Under the pieces are notes generated by a model that was not told where the DNA came from, did no database searches, and was given only the letters and a program-made list of their open reading frames with translations. The position numbers and the translations under genes are program-made. Below are positions 1 through 12,376 of a stretch of 64,000 nucleotides of DNA, one piece after another. The first letter of the stretch is position 1. Each line of letters opens with the position of its first letter. Origin of the DNA: Lethocerus indicus (Eukaryota; Arthropoda; Insecta; Hemiptera; Belostomatidae); contig JACDQD010000010.1 in NCBI GenBank assembly GCA_019843655.1, positions 3,765,637 through 3,829,636 of the forward strand. The letters run 5' to 3'.

Positions 1-3000
1 ATTATAACTCGGGCATTAAAAACTTCAAAATCATAAAGCCTCTCGAATGCATATATTAGACGAAAATGAAGCACACTTTGTTCAGGGGTTGTACACACTG
101 AGTTATATATGATTAGCCTGATTTTAAAGAGCCTCCTATCCGTACTATGGTTCTAATTTGGTAATACTCAATACAGTGTGGTTAATCTGGAATTGGACAA
201 TTTGTCTCAATATTAATTTGAAAAAAACTTAGGTGAAGAAGACACAGGTATCGTAGTTATATTATTAGGTATAATTTCGCTTAGGTGCGAAAGCGCTAAG
301 AAATAGAAACTCACGAATGAGGATAACGAAAATAAAGTAGAAATGATCATTTATATAGTCGAATTGAGGTCTGCCAACTTTTGGCAGTCTTCCCGCTTCC
401 GCAAGCCACAAAAGACACGTGAGCTGGCCAACACTTAAAAATCGCTACAAAACCTGAGAAAATCATGATCTGCGAAAACAAAAAACACCAGGACAGTAAC
501 AGTGTTGTGACACCTAAACTCCTGCCTGACTATCGGAATGCTGCAAACGATGGCGAGTAGCCGAAACTGCTCTAATTTACCAAATAAGCAACAACGAGGG
601 AACATGTTTCAAAGTCAGGCATCATCCCTTCCTATAAATAACTTAAATATTAGTTCCGAAGTTCAAGCTATACAATCGTAAATAAATTTAACTACTCATA
701 AAAAGTATACTTTATGAACAGATAATTATAATCCGGTGTAAATCCTGAGAAACATTTCCATGCTCTCCGCCGTGACCAACAAAATATCTCAAGTGCACTA
801 ATTAGAACTATACTGGATAGAGAAACTGGAAAGGTTAATTTGAACATAATGAAGGCGAGTCTTGCTTTTGAAATAGGAAAAATGTAATGTATAATAAAAT
901 GTAATTAACTTTTGCCCGTTAAAAATCCTGCAAAAAAGGTGGCGGAGAGGTTGAGAAAGGAGGGAGCGCCCAACCAAATAAATTGGGTTATAAGCCAGTT
1001 AAGACGAGCCCTTTAACGACGACAAATACGGAAATTGAGCTACTTACCAAAGCCGTAGCCCAGTCAACGCTCTCAGGGTGTATAAAAGTGGACAATGACA
1101 TTCACGGCGTGCTAAAAATATATCTAACAACGAAATATAACCCCCAGTCGCTGTGATAATGCAAACTGGTGTTTACAAAAAATGTATACTTTAAAGAATC
1201 CTTCGACATGACCGCAGAGAAAAAAGGAATAGTACAACTAAACACAATCTGGCAAGGAAGGGCCAATTGTCCTTCAATTATTTTCAACATCTTCATTGTA
1301 AATATTCGTTAGTAACCAAACTTGTCATATTGTAACAAACAATATGATATTAGAACTGATGTATGTTTTAGAAGCTTAAGACGTTTAGAGTTCCGCAACT
1401 TGGGAAAACAATTTTAGTTTAAATATCCCGATTTCTTTTTATATAGTTTTCAATACCCAAAACCAGGCTTGTACGCTCTACAGGTGTCTATTATAATGGG
1501 GTCGCATGTCAGCCATTTTATAGCCCTACGTAAATCCAGTACCTCCCGCGCGTTATTTTAAGAGCGGGATCGTTTTTAAGATGAATTTCAGAGGGTTTCG
1601 ACAAATTAATTAGCGCTGTCGATATTCACTGAGCAGACCCGGAAGGGCAAACACGCCGCTGCCCATTATCAACAAAAACATTACTTGGTCATAACACTGA
1701 TATAACGTTTTGCGTTAAGTTTATATATAATTCGTGACCCTATTTCTAATGAAAACAAATTGATTTCCTCGTAAAAACACAACATAGCCTCGCTCAATGT
1801 ACAAAATCTACAGGATGATACATTGAATCATCGTGTACATTTTTAAAATTGTTGTTTTTTCCACAATGTGCGGCAATTGAATAACATTATTCCAGAAGCG
1901 ATATTTATCTTGATCGAGTAAAATCACTGAGGAAATGTTTAAACTCAGTGATGTTTAATCTTAGAATTCAAGAAGACCACGGTAGCCCTGTCGTAAAGCT
2001 TCGGTACGTGTGAGAATCGTTGTTTAGTGAAACACTTTACAGTTGAATTCTTATGTACGTAGGATATTATAATTAATGTGAGCCAGACCACCGTAAAATA
2101 ATACAACAGTGCTGGAGAAAGAAGTCCTGCGAGTGATGATAAGGAATGTTTGCGTCGATTTTTCTTTCCAGGTATTAACGAGCAACGGCTTTTCTACGCA
2201 TTAATTTAAAGATTAAATGCTCCACACCCCGAGAAGATCGGAATTTATAAGAAACCCCCAAGGAGTGCAGAGTTGAGCAAAAGCTCGAGTGCCGAAAGTT
2301 CGGTTACTCAAGAATATTGCAACTGCATTGCACTTGTTTTTCGTAAACATAGTTTTTATTAGTCTGTTTACAATATTGCGAACAATTATTTATCTGTTCA
2401 TTAATATTCAGTCCTTGATTTAACAATAATCAATTGAAGAAACGCACGGAATTTGTTCGTATAGTCCGCAGAAGAAGGAAAGAAACATAACTCGCCTGCA
2501 TTTGTAAAAAGAATGTTTACAACGGGGTTGCAACAATAGAGAATAACGCGGGTTTGAAAAATGCCTATATAGTGTTTCTAAAACCTATTTTCGCAAGATA
2601 TATTTTCTCTTGGTTCAATAATGGCCACTACTTGATATTCCGAGCCCAGGCTGACACTATTTTAAGCCAGAATTCGACTGCAGACCTCGGATGCGGAACT
2701 ATCTAATTGGTCCTATCGGACTGGGCGCATTCGTAATAGTGAGACTATTCTGAATATTCCCCGCAGCGGTGCCGTGAATTTTCCCGTCTCCCGTCGAATA
2801 TTATCCGACAATATTTGGGGCCCTAACGGGCTACGACAGGTTTCAACGGCCCATTTACATTTCAAAATCGGCGTGATTATTTGTATATAAACAGGGCACT
2901 GAATTTGCCGTAAAGTCTATATTTTACATAATATCGCTTCGACTCTACCCTAGCTTACTCTCACCTATATTATTAAAAATAATATTTCGATAAAACAATT

Positions 3001-3984
3001 TAAACGGGATTATGTGTATCATATTCTGTCATAATATACACAACACTGGCGAACACTTCCATAACTTAACGAGCCAATATTCTATTGTTGATAAGCAAAT
3101 AAAATTTTAATATAAGAAGAAAAATATTCAAACTCCGAGTTTCCAGCAAAGCACGTATAAAGAGGTTGCAATACCGGGGGTAAAACATAAACATGTTTTA
3201 CAAAATTGTAAAACTTGTTAAAAACCCCGTACTGTAATTATTATAACGTCTTAGAGCTTAGTTTTGCAAGGACCACGGCACTATATTTTTTTGTAAAAAT
3301 TTTAAGAATTACGCAAAGCACCAAAATGCGGCGTTCATCCGGAACTTATAAAAAGAAACAAATGTGGCGACAAAACATTTTAAACTGGGTATCTATCTGA
3401 ACACTGGAAGTTACTTACTTATATATACGTTTGTTAAAAGAAAATGAGATCAACTTGATAACACTTCGCACTGTATTAATCCTATTTTTCGTAAATTTCT
3501 GCAATATATTTTTCGTTGAAAATCTTACGGAGCGCTATTGAAACGAAGGGGAATTCTCGAAATCCGGGTTATCGGCACGGCTTTTTAATAACAGCGAGAT
3601 TAGTCTGATAAACACTCAGCGCTGAATTCGCCCCAAAAATCTAGGACATTTAAAGATTTTTTTAATTTTCCCCTAAAATAAAAATATCATGTTTTTTGGA
3701 TATTTCAAACCAGTATTTAGTTAGTGGTCTGGCGACGCAATTGTAAAAAAATAAAATGTTTTTGGTTTAAGCGCGGTACCCCCATTATCAACGCCGTGGT
3801 TATCATATAAACAAAAACAAACGGAAATAAACATAAGGAGGTATTTTAATAAGCACTTAACACTGCATTCACTATTTATATTATTTCATATTGTACTTGG
3901 TCCTATAGAATTGAATAGTTTAAACATTTTTTTAACTGTTTATTTTTAAAAAAAATTGGGCGTCAATTTTAAGGTGGGAGGGGA
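1..3984. other. Intergenic stretch, no gene seen
   Basis: Moderately AT-rich DNA with scattered CpG. Reading frames on both strands are short, mostly open only from non-ATG codons, and none resembles a known protein. A short piece at about 550-575 (GATGGCGAGTAGCCGAAAC) matches the inner part of the foldback element family seen elsewhere in the window. Nothing else can be supported. Confidence 0.6.
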
Positions 3985-4039
3985 TTGTTTATGATGATAA
4001 TTGGTGTTATTCACTCGATTATAAAAATATTGGGCAGAA

Positions 4040-4470
4040 TCCTACCTGGTAAATTCCGGTACCGAGGGCTGTGGGGAAGAGCTGGAGGGCTCCATGGGAC
4101 ACTGAGGCTGGAGTGTGGTGGTTCATGCCACAACCCCCGGCCATCGATTTTACCCCCTCGTCCTATCCAACCGTCGGTGGGGGGAGGGGGCCGCGTGCGT
4201 ACGCCCTCTTCCGCCCCCGAGAGTACACAAATGCTCCGCTGGGGAGAGCCAACCCCCTGCCCTTACCCCTCGCTGTACCTGTAGTTCCAATAATAGACGG
4301 AGGGTATAGGCCGGGGGACGGCGGGAGGGAGAGCCTTTCACATCGTGTAGTAACCCATTTAACACCCTCGGTAGTACGATTTTCTGTTCTGCTCCCGTTC
4401 GACCCTAAGCCAGACCGATTTCGCTTCTCCCCGTCGTCAAATAGCATCCTTTCCATAACATAAACATACA
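4040..4470. other. GC-rich island of unknown nature
   Basis: About 430 bases are strongly enriched in G and C, with runs such as GGGGGGAGGGGG, against AT-rich flanks. Overlapping frames stay open on both strands, as expected from base composition, and none gives a recognisable domain. It could be the end of a degraded retroelement or an old promoter island. I could not identify it. A second, unrelated-looking GC-rich patch is at 24627-24830. Confidence 0.35.
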
Positions 4471-4520
4471 TAGACCATAATGTTTTAATTTTTCTGAACT
4501 TATTCCTGCTACCAGTAACC

Positions 4521-5815
4521 AATCCACCTGACGGATGCTTACCTATTAATCTATAAACACGATTAAGAAGAAATTATCGGATTTCTTCTAATCTCAGCCC
4601 TACTTTACACAACACCCAAGAGGTAAAGATTCGGCTGAGAAACAAATATTATCGTACACTATGCGAAATGAATATGGCGAATGTGACCTGATTGGACTGG
4701 GAGGAGGGCCAGACAATTACGCGCAGGGGAGGAGGTAGACGGTTAACTTTTAGAACGTCCTGCTTTAGTTCGGAATACACGGTGAAACATTAAACTCCAT
4801 TATTTGTAATCGAAATAAAACAAAAAAATTCTTCTCACCAAACCTGCGAGAGGAGACAGAAGATCGAGAAAACTACGGTATAAATATTTTTGTCACGTGA
4901 CTGTCGCCTGATTAGAATAATACACCGAAAAAATATACGTTGCGGAGGACGCGGATGGCAAAAAACCTACAAATGGAGATCTGGCCGATAACACAATATC
5001 ATTGGGGTGGAAGGGTAGATGAGCTTGCGATAATAATTTTACAGGCTGAATTTAAGTGAAACCTAAATTTCCAGTAGAACATTCATTCTTGCTTTAAGTA
5101 ATTGTATTGCAGCATTGTATTCCCCGCTACGTTTCAATAAACCACACCATCTCAAATGAAGTCTATACAAATGTATACATACAAACGAACGTGTACAAGC
5201 GCACACGATTCATGCACGCACGGATGAACAAAGTGGAAGGGATCAGTGGCTGCTGCCTCCCCCGACCCCCCCCCCCCCCCCGGGAGTCATACCGCGGCCC
5301 TATAGAACCCTTCTCGCCATCACATCAACACATTAAGCCAATACCACTCAAGCACTTGCCAAATGTATTGATTCAAGTAAAATCCAAATCCTTCCGCGTC
5401 CATTCATTATTCTACAACACAGTTTCCAGTTACAAATTACATTAATATAACATACTCGTTAGGGATGTTTATTATTCATTCCGTTATTTCGCGTCCTACC
5501 ATTTAGTCCCGCACGTCAAATATCGTCAGCGTCACCATACATTTATATGTATACATTTTAAGGGCGGCCCTTAAGTACCCCCCCCCCCACAGTCACAAGG
5601 ACGATAGACCGCAAGGATATTGACACTGTTAGCAAAAAATTCTCTATAAATAATTACAACGGTATTAGAAGTTTGTCTAAGCATAATAAGTTCGTTTGTT
5701 TTACGACAGCAAAAAATATATTATCACTCAGAATTGCTGACAAGGACAGTGCAGGCAGGATTCTTAGGAATGCTACTGAAGGGAGAAGATCACAGGAGTT
5801 ACGGAATTTTAGTTT
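4521..5815. other. Intergenic stretch with poly-C tracts
   Basis: No gene seen. It holds two cytosine homopolymers, 16 C at 5266-5281 and 11 C at 5578-5588. At 4845-4885 a fragment reading GAGGAGACAGAAGATCGAG then ACTACGGTATA resembles the right arm of the foldback family. Confidence 0.5.
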
Positions 5816-6110
5816 AGGAATACCTGTTTTATGGTCTGCGAGGGGTTGGAATACCGTAGATTTCGTGTTCTTCTGTCTCCGCCCCAGGGAGTAGGTTTGG
5901 TCTTTTGCTACATCGGTTTCGGCTGCTCGCCATCTTCAGTAGCGGTTTGAGTCACTTTGGCATGTTGGATGCTATGGAAACAGGATACCTCAAAGCATCC
6001 AACGTGCCAAAGTGACTCACCACTGAAGATGGCGATCAGCCAAAACCGGTCTAGCAGACAGTAGAACACAAAGTCTACAGTTACGGAATTCTAAACCTTC
6101 GCCAACCCCT
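5816..6110. mobile_element. Foldback (long-TIR) element, near-complete copy
   Basis: The left arm contains GGTCTGCGAGGGGTTGGAAT, then ACCGTAGATTTCGTG, TTCTGTCTCC, a degraded ACCGGTTTCGG-like stretch, and CTCGCCATCTTCAGTAGCGG. The right arm is a degraded reverse complement: CACTGAAGATGGCGATCAGC, AAAACCGGTCTAGCAGACAG, and a changed AATTCTAAACC end. The centre carries the inverted pair CACTTTGGCATGTTGGATGC and GCATCCAACGTGCCAAAGTG. No coding capacity is visible, so it is a non-autonomous foldback or MITE. Other copies lie at 42705-42930, 45820-46200, 56540-56838 and 60364-60483, with fragments elsewhere. Confidence 0.75.
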
Positions 6111-9100
6111 AAAAGCTACATTAAATTAATATTTCTTATTTCTCTCTTGAAATAAATTATAGTTAATCGATACATATGTACTATGGAAGGAAGAGAGTAG
6201 TTTTATGGGAACATAGTTCTTTAAAAGCATTAATACTGTCTGTCAAACAACTTTTGATGGGGACGAATCAACATGGGATGAGGTCAAAATCTTGTATATA
6301 TTTATATAATGAAACACTGAATAAATTTCGGTATAACTAGAATGGTCTCAACTGTTTGCCATTATCAGCTCTTCTTTGCCAATTGAAATGAAATTACACA
6401 TAGAGTGGCACTATTAACACAGACCTTTACCATTATTATTTTGCGAAAAACGGAATCCTATCTAATCGCAGTTCAAGCAGGGAAACAACTGATGACCGAA
6501 AACAAATATCAATAAGATGGTGTTAACAAAATAACATAAAAGCAGTTAAATACAATAGCGTGAAATCAAACAGAACGAACCACGTCACTGCTTCCGCAAA
6601 GAATCTGAAATGATACAACCAAGTAGAAGGCAAACAAAGTGCCAGGAAAAAGCCGAAGCTACTCCATATCGATCCCACTAATGCAACTTAACAAAAATGA
6701 CGTGGATATTTGACCTACAACGACTTACCTCAAAGTAAACAGAAGAGAGATAAATCCTTTGGCCAAATTCCGACGGACTGAAAATGAAACATTCGGAATA
6801 ACATGAAAAATAAGAGATAAAAATAGGGAAAAGTCATTCGTAATCTTTACAACGTTCTTCCAACACAGAAACAAAATCTAACATAAAAACTAACACGTGA
6901 CATGTGATTTGACCTAACCTATTGCTCAATTGTTAAATAACCCTTGAGGGAAGAATTCAGTTACTATTGAAACTGCATACCCAGGATAAAAAGAAGTGAC
7001 AATTGAAAAACCAATAATTCATTAACTAATTCATATTGCATAGTTTTGGATCTTCTGGGTGGTTATGGGGACACCAATTGTTGGGCAGCAGGCATTATGA
7101 GAGAATGGACAACTAAAAATACCCAAAAGAAAGGAAATTTAATTTCTTAAATTTTTTTTTTGGGAATAATTTCTCAAAATGATTGACTGTCTCATCCTTA
7201 TTGGAGACTTTTATGATATTTTTTAGATATCTTATACTTTTAACATTTAAAAGAACTTCTAGAGCTATGAAAATTATTGTCTACTTATGGAGATCATGAT
7301 ATGTGACTTCTATTGGGACTAAATTTCTTCTTGGGAAACTTTGGTCATTTGCTATGGGGATCTGCTTCAGAGAAGTCATAAAACAAGTTGAATCAGGCTA
7401 AATAAACCTTAGAGGCGCTCCAAATTGCAATTTGAAATTACTTAAAAATCCTTCAAGTTTTCCCATTACCCATAGTTTCCTTTCACCATCAAAATTCAAT
7501 AAAATGGGAATAAAGTGGGTTCAGATAGAAGCAATTAACCATGAAGTACGATAACATTGAATAATATTAAATATTGTACACTTTTTTATAAGTGAACAAT
7601 AGAATATTACTAATAGTATATTGTACTATTACTCTGTATTATTGTGCTACTAACTGTATATTGTAACATTTCACAGAAGTATTGAAACCATTTTTATAAA
7701 TGTTAATAGAAGAAAAATATTTAGTTATTTGTGAAAAAATGTAAAGAAAAATGTTAAATTAGCGAACAAAATACTTTTTCTATGTTTTAGAATATTCTTC
7801 CTCTGTTACATTTAGAGCCCACTAAAATTCCAAGCTGCAGTACATCCTTTTTTTGCTTGTGATTGTTTTTGGTTATGTTGTTAACAAAGAAGAAAATTAA
7901 ATCATATATAGTAAGAAATTATTCTACACTATTATATTAGTGAGAACAACAAAAGTTTGATATTTAAAAAATAAATTAAGTATGTGAACGAAACTTAGTA
8001 AGTAAAAACTATTGTAGATGTAAGAATAAGTCACATTCAATTTTGAATCAAAACCATATCATACACAGAATTGTATAATAAATAATAGTGTATATTTTAA
8101 ATAGGAAGATACTTAGGATACACAAGGGAAGAAAACTAAGAAACCCATCAATAAGCTGACAAAAACACTAAATCAATTATCTATTCATAGCAATAAAACA
8201 ATGATACACTAATGGTTGTGTATAAAACTTGTAGTGTCATGAGTAGAATACTAATTTTATCCATAATACAAAAGACAGAAAACATTGTCTGTACTAACTG
8301 AAACATTCATTAAACAATATGTGTGAAATCAGTAAAATTCAGTATTTATAATCCTAACAAAATACAATCAATAAAATGAAATAAATGTAAAATAATCACT
8401 ATACTTGGGATAATTAATTTAGGGTAATTCTTACCTGTGTGGCCACGCTTGTCTCAGTACAGTATAAACATTTAGAAGATTTAATAAAAATATATTAAAA
8501 TGATTTAATATAAATATATTTCCTGCATCATAAAAATGATAGGTACGGTGTTTTATATAATACTAATTTCCTAATTATGCACTTACTGAAAACTAACAAA
8601 AAAACAAGGTAGAATATGCTGAGACTACAGATATTATAATGACACAGATAGGATTCTTGTGAAGGTTATTAATTTAAAACATGTTTTCATTTTTTGAGTT
8701 AATAATTAATAAGATAGTTAATTAATTAATTAATTTTGTGCACCTTTTTTTAAAAACTAATCTTTGAGCACCATATTCAAAGGCAGTAGTGAATCAACAA
8801 GTGGAATCGCATTTGAGAAAACAACAAAAAGGCCAAAAGAACAATGGTATAGTTTAGGGGTTTTTCAACCAGTGGGTTTTATCCTCAAGGGGGATATGTG
8901 AAAAACTTTTTTAGGGCCAATGTGTTAAAAGGTCAGGAGAAATACAAGACCCCAGGGCCACTTCCCTGGGGCTCAGATAGGGACCAGCCTCTACCTAAAT
9001 GCCCTGTTCTCACTTTATCTGCAGTTGAGATTAGCAAAAAAGAGAGGAAAAAATATTTTCACTGTGAAGGAACTGAATAGTTGTATATTATAATATGATA

Positions 9101-12100
9101 AGTAATTGGTTCAAACAATGCTGAGTCATTAATAGGCTAGGAAGAAGATAGGGGACAAATTAAAGTGTTTCTGGCATTACCAAGTATATAGTAATAATAA
9201 GTTAAATATCAATTAGCCTCATAATGTGTCGTAAAACTTAAATTGGTTCTTTCAATTCATATTAAATGCAAATTTAGTTGAAAAAGAAAAAGAATTGTCC
9301 ATAAATTCATGATATAATTTTAGATATTATAGCTTGCAGAAATATTTTTTCTTAATTGTACTTAATATTTGTTTTGAATTGGCTTCTGGTACAATATTAA
9401 TATCAAAATTGATTAAAAGTTAATGCTTTATATATTCATTAATCATTTTTTACTACTTTTCTAATGATTGCACAATATTACCATGTAGTAAAATTTTGCT
9501 TAATTTACATAAAAATATGTGAAATAGATTGACCTAATACATCACATTAAGGATAACGTTTTAGTAAATAAATAAAATATAGAGTAAATAGCTTAAAATG
9601 AAACTTAACAAATCATGCATCAATTGTTAAGACAAATATATGTTCATATATAACTCCTTTGAAACCCCTATTAGGCCTTATTTTTAATCATTATAAGCAT
9701 AAAATCATATTAATCATACCAAGAAAAGTCTACATCTTCAAAATTATGAATTTGTCTACTAGAGGTTTCTTGCATGAAATTTGCTATGGCATATAGATAT
9801 AGTCAAGCGGCAATTTTGCTTTTCCTAGTGGCGTTATGCATTAATACATTTCGTTATGTTCCATAATATGATCATAACATTCTAAATCAAACAATATTTC
9901 AACTTACCTATGATAATTCAAGAAAAAAATGAGAATGCACTCCCGATTTATAGTAATGTCCGCACTTACTTTCGGCATACTGCCCAGGCTTGCAACTTAT
10001 GCTAATAGATTTTACTATTGTCTATTTGTCGGGATGCAAGTAATTTTGTATTACATAAGTATATAAATCATATAGCGAATGTGTGGTAACATGTAATTTA
10101 AATAAATAAAATATCAACGCCTTAACTAATGCAATTAAACCTGTTAATAATGTGTAAAAAGCGAGATATGATCTGAAACCAATAGAATGGAATTTTCATT
10201 ATAATGCATAACCTGCCTTATAAACTACTCGTTTCTACAAAGGACTCACATCAACAAATATTCCTTTGTTCCAATGCCAGAATAAAATCTAGATCCCAAA
10301 AATTAAGGAATACCAATCTGAAATAATTCTCCTAAATTCCAAATTCAGCGCTAATCGCATAATTAATTCCAAGAAAATGTAATCTTGATCCTACTTATCC
10401 ATAAAACAAAAGCCCTAACACATTTATTGAAGTTATAGAAGTAATTGAAGTGGAGCATTGTAAAAAATATATAATATTAAAATTCATAAAAATAAATATA
10501 TTAATAAGAAGAGTTATTATAATCTTAAAGTCTCATCAGTTATAGGATGAGTAGTGCATCCTACAAAGCAAACTAAAAAGTCAGGTCTAGTCCAAGTTGA
10601 AACATGTATGAAGAGGTAAAATAACTGTATGATACCTCAAAAAAAGGTTACCTATAAATAACTGTTATATTACCTCTTCAGCACATTTAGACCTTACAAA
10701 ATTCCAGCAATTCCACTGAAATCTGTCTTCACAGCCTCAACCCAGGAATAGACATCTCAAAAGGGTTTATTCAATTTTGACACTGGTCAGATATAGAGCT
10801 TATTCAAGTCAAAGATATAAATGGGAAATATGTCAAACTAAACAATGCAAAAAATTATCAAAGTGATATCCATTAGTAAACATAAAACTAGGTTAAATAT
10901 CTAATGTGGAATATTTTTAAAATGGTTTCAAATCTACCAAACAAAATACTTTTTATGCTGACAAAAGATCCATGTTTTATAAAGAATGACCAAATCAATC
11001 AAGACCTGAATGTCCCCCCAAAATGTACAAATAATTGTGATGAGGTTATAATATAAATCATTCTAATCCTCCAGTCCATGGCCACATGTAAGCCACAGTA
11101 GCCTAATTGCACTATAGACAAGAAACAAAACAATTCTTTTAAATATGTGCATAATAAACAACAAAATAGGAAAAAAACTAAAATTTGTAAAAACTGAAAA
11201 AATTTATATTGTATAAATTTATAAAATAATGGCTGAAACATGAAAGATAGTTGTGATCAAATTCTATTGTTCAAAGTATTTTTTTAATTTTAATTTTGAT
11301 TTCAATCATGTTTCCAAATTATGATATATAATTAAAGACTTCTATATAATAGAACTGAAACAGTATGCTATTTATTTTATTAAATAAATCAAGGTCAAAA
11401 AGTGTGCATTTAACTCAGTAACCTGATAAAATTATCAATTGACCATACTGGAAAGATAAATGCTTTTGAAGTTCAGAATTTAAATATTAACTTTTATTAT
11501 TATTTTACATTAAAATAATTGAAGCTTTATAACTAAAAACTGAATTCAGTCAAATTTCAATACAGAAATATTTCCAAAAAGTTCCCTTTTTATATATTCT
11601 GCTATATGTTACTCATGATTGTTTACACTGCATTTGTTTTCTTTTTCAAGCATGTATCAGGCCAGGAATTTTTTAACAGGTATCAAACCTTTATTAATTT
11701 ATTAATCAGTATCTATTTCCTTTTTTCTACAACTATTATACTATAAAATAGAAACAGTAAATAGGGAACCAGGACAATCTTGACTACAGAAATGTACTCC
11801 TAGCATGAAAAATAAATAACATGAATCAAAGTGCATAACAATGGTATGAATCTATAGTCCATGAGAATACTTTATCTCAAAGATGTAATTAAGAGAAAAA
11901 CCAGGTAAATGAACCTGTGAAATTCAACCATTATAAGAATTGCACTTTTCTGACAGTATTGTTACAATGAAGCACTTTCTGGGCCAATTATTTTTCACAC
12001 ATGACTGATATAAGCATAAAATATATAAACTCAACATTCAAGCGAGGACAGTCTTGTCATAAAACATACTCTAAAATTTCAAAATTATACCATAATCAGA

Positions 12101-12376
12101 ATCAAATATTTTCTTAAAGTAAACCAACATTACATATAATTTTAACAATACTTTATCTAAAAGGTTTTTGTAATTTTGATTTGAGACATTGATTATTGCC
12201 TAACATTTAAAACAATTGAAATCTTATATGTAGAAATGAAACCAAAATTTTCATTCTCATATACATACTTTAAACATATATTTTTGAACACATTTCTTCG
12301 ACCTGCCACATGAAAAGTTACATTCATGATTTCTATTTTTTTTTGGTTGTTTTCTAAGCCATATATATATAAATTT
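6111..12376. other. AT-rich, CpG-poor intergenic block
   Basis: Over 6 kb of AT-rich DNA with few CpG dinucleotides and no convincing gene. The part next to 12376 is downstream of NELF-B, so its 3' UTR must lie here; candidate poly(A) signals in that orientation are the AATAAA motifs near 11690-11702, but none is certain. A GC-richer patch at 8855-9040 starts with TAGGGGTTTTTCAACC, resembling hAT transposon termini, and includes a perfect 8-bp stem (CCCCAGGG/CCCTGGGG, 8950-8971). Confidence 0.5.
8855..9080 (+). mobile_element. Possible hAT-like transposon remnant
   Basis: The start TAGGGGTTTTTCAACC followed by AGTGGG resembles the CAGGGGTTCTCAACC-type terminal repeats of many hAT elements. 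The patch is more GC-rich than its surroundings. I did not find the partner terminus or an 8-bp target duplication, and no transposase is encoded, so this is a weak call. Confidence 0.25.

Noticed and set aside
8950..8971. Perfect 8-bp hairpin CCCCAGGG/CCCTGGGG
   Set aside because: Considered as an RNA structure or histone-type 3' stem-loop; the sequence does not match the latter, there is no gene beside it, and it lies in a likely transposon remnant.
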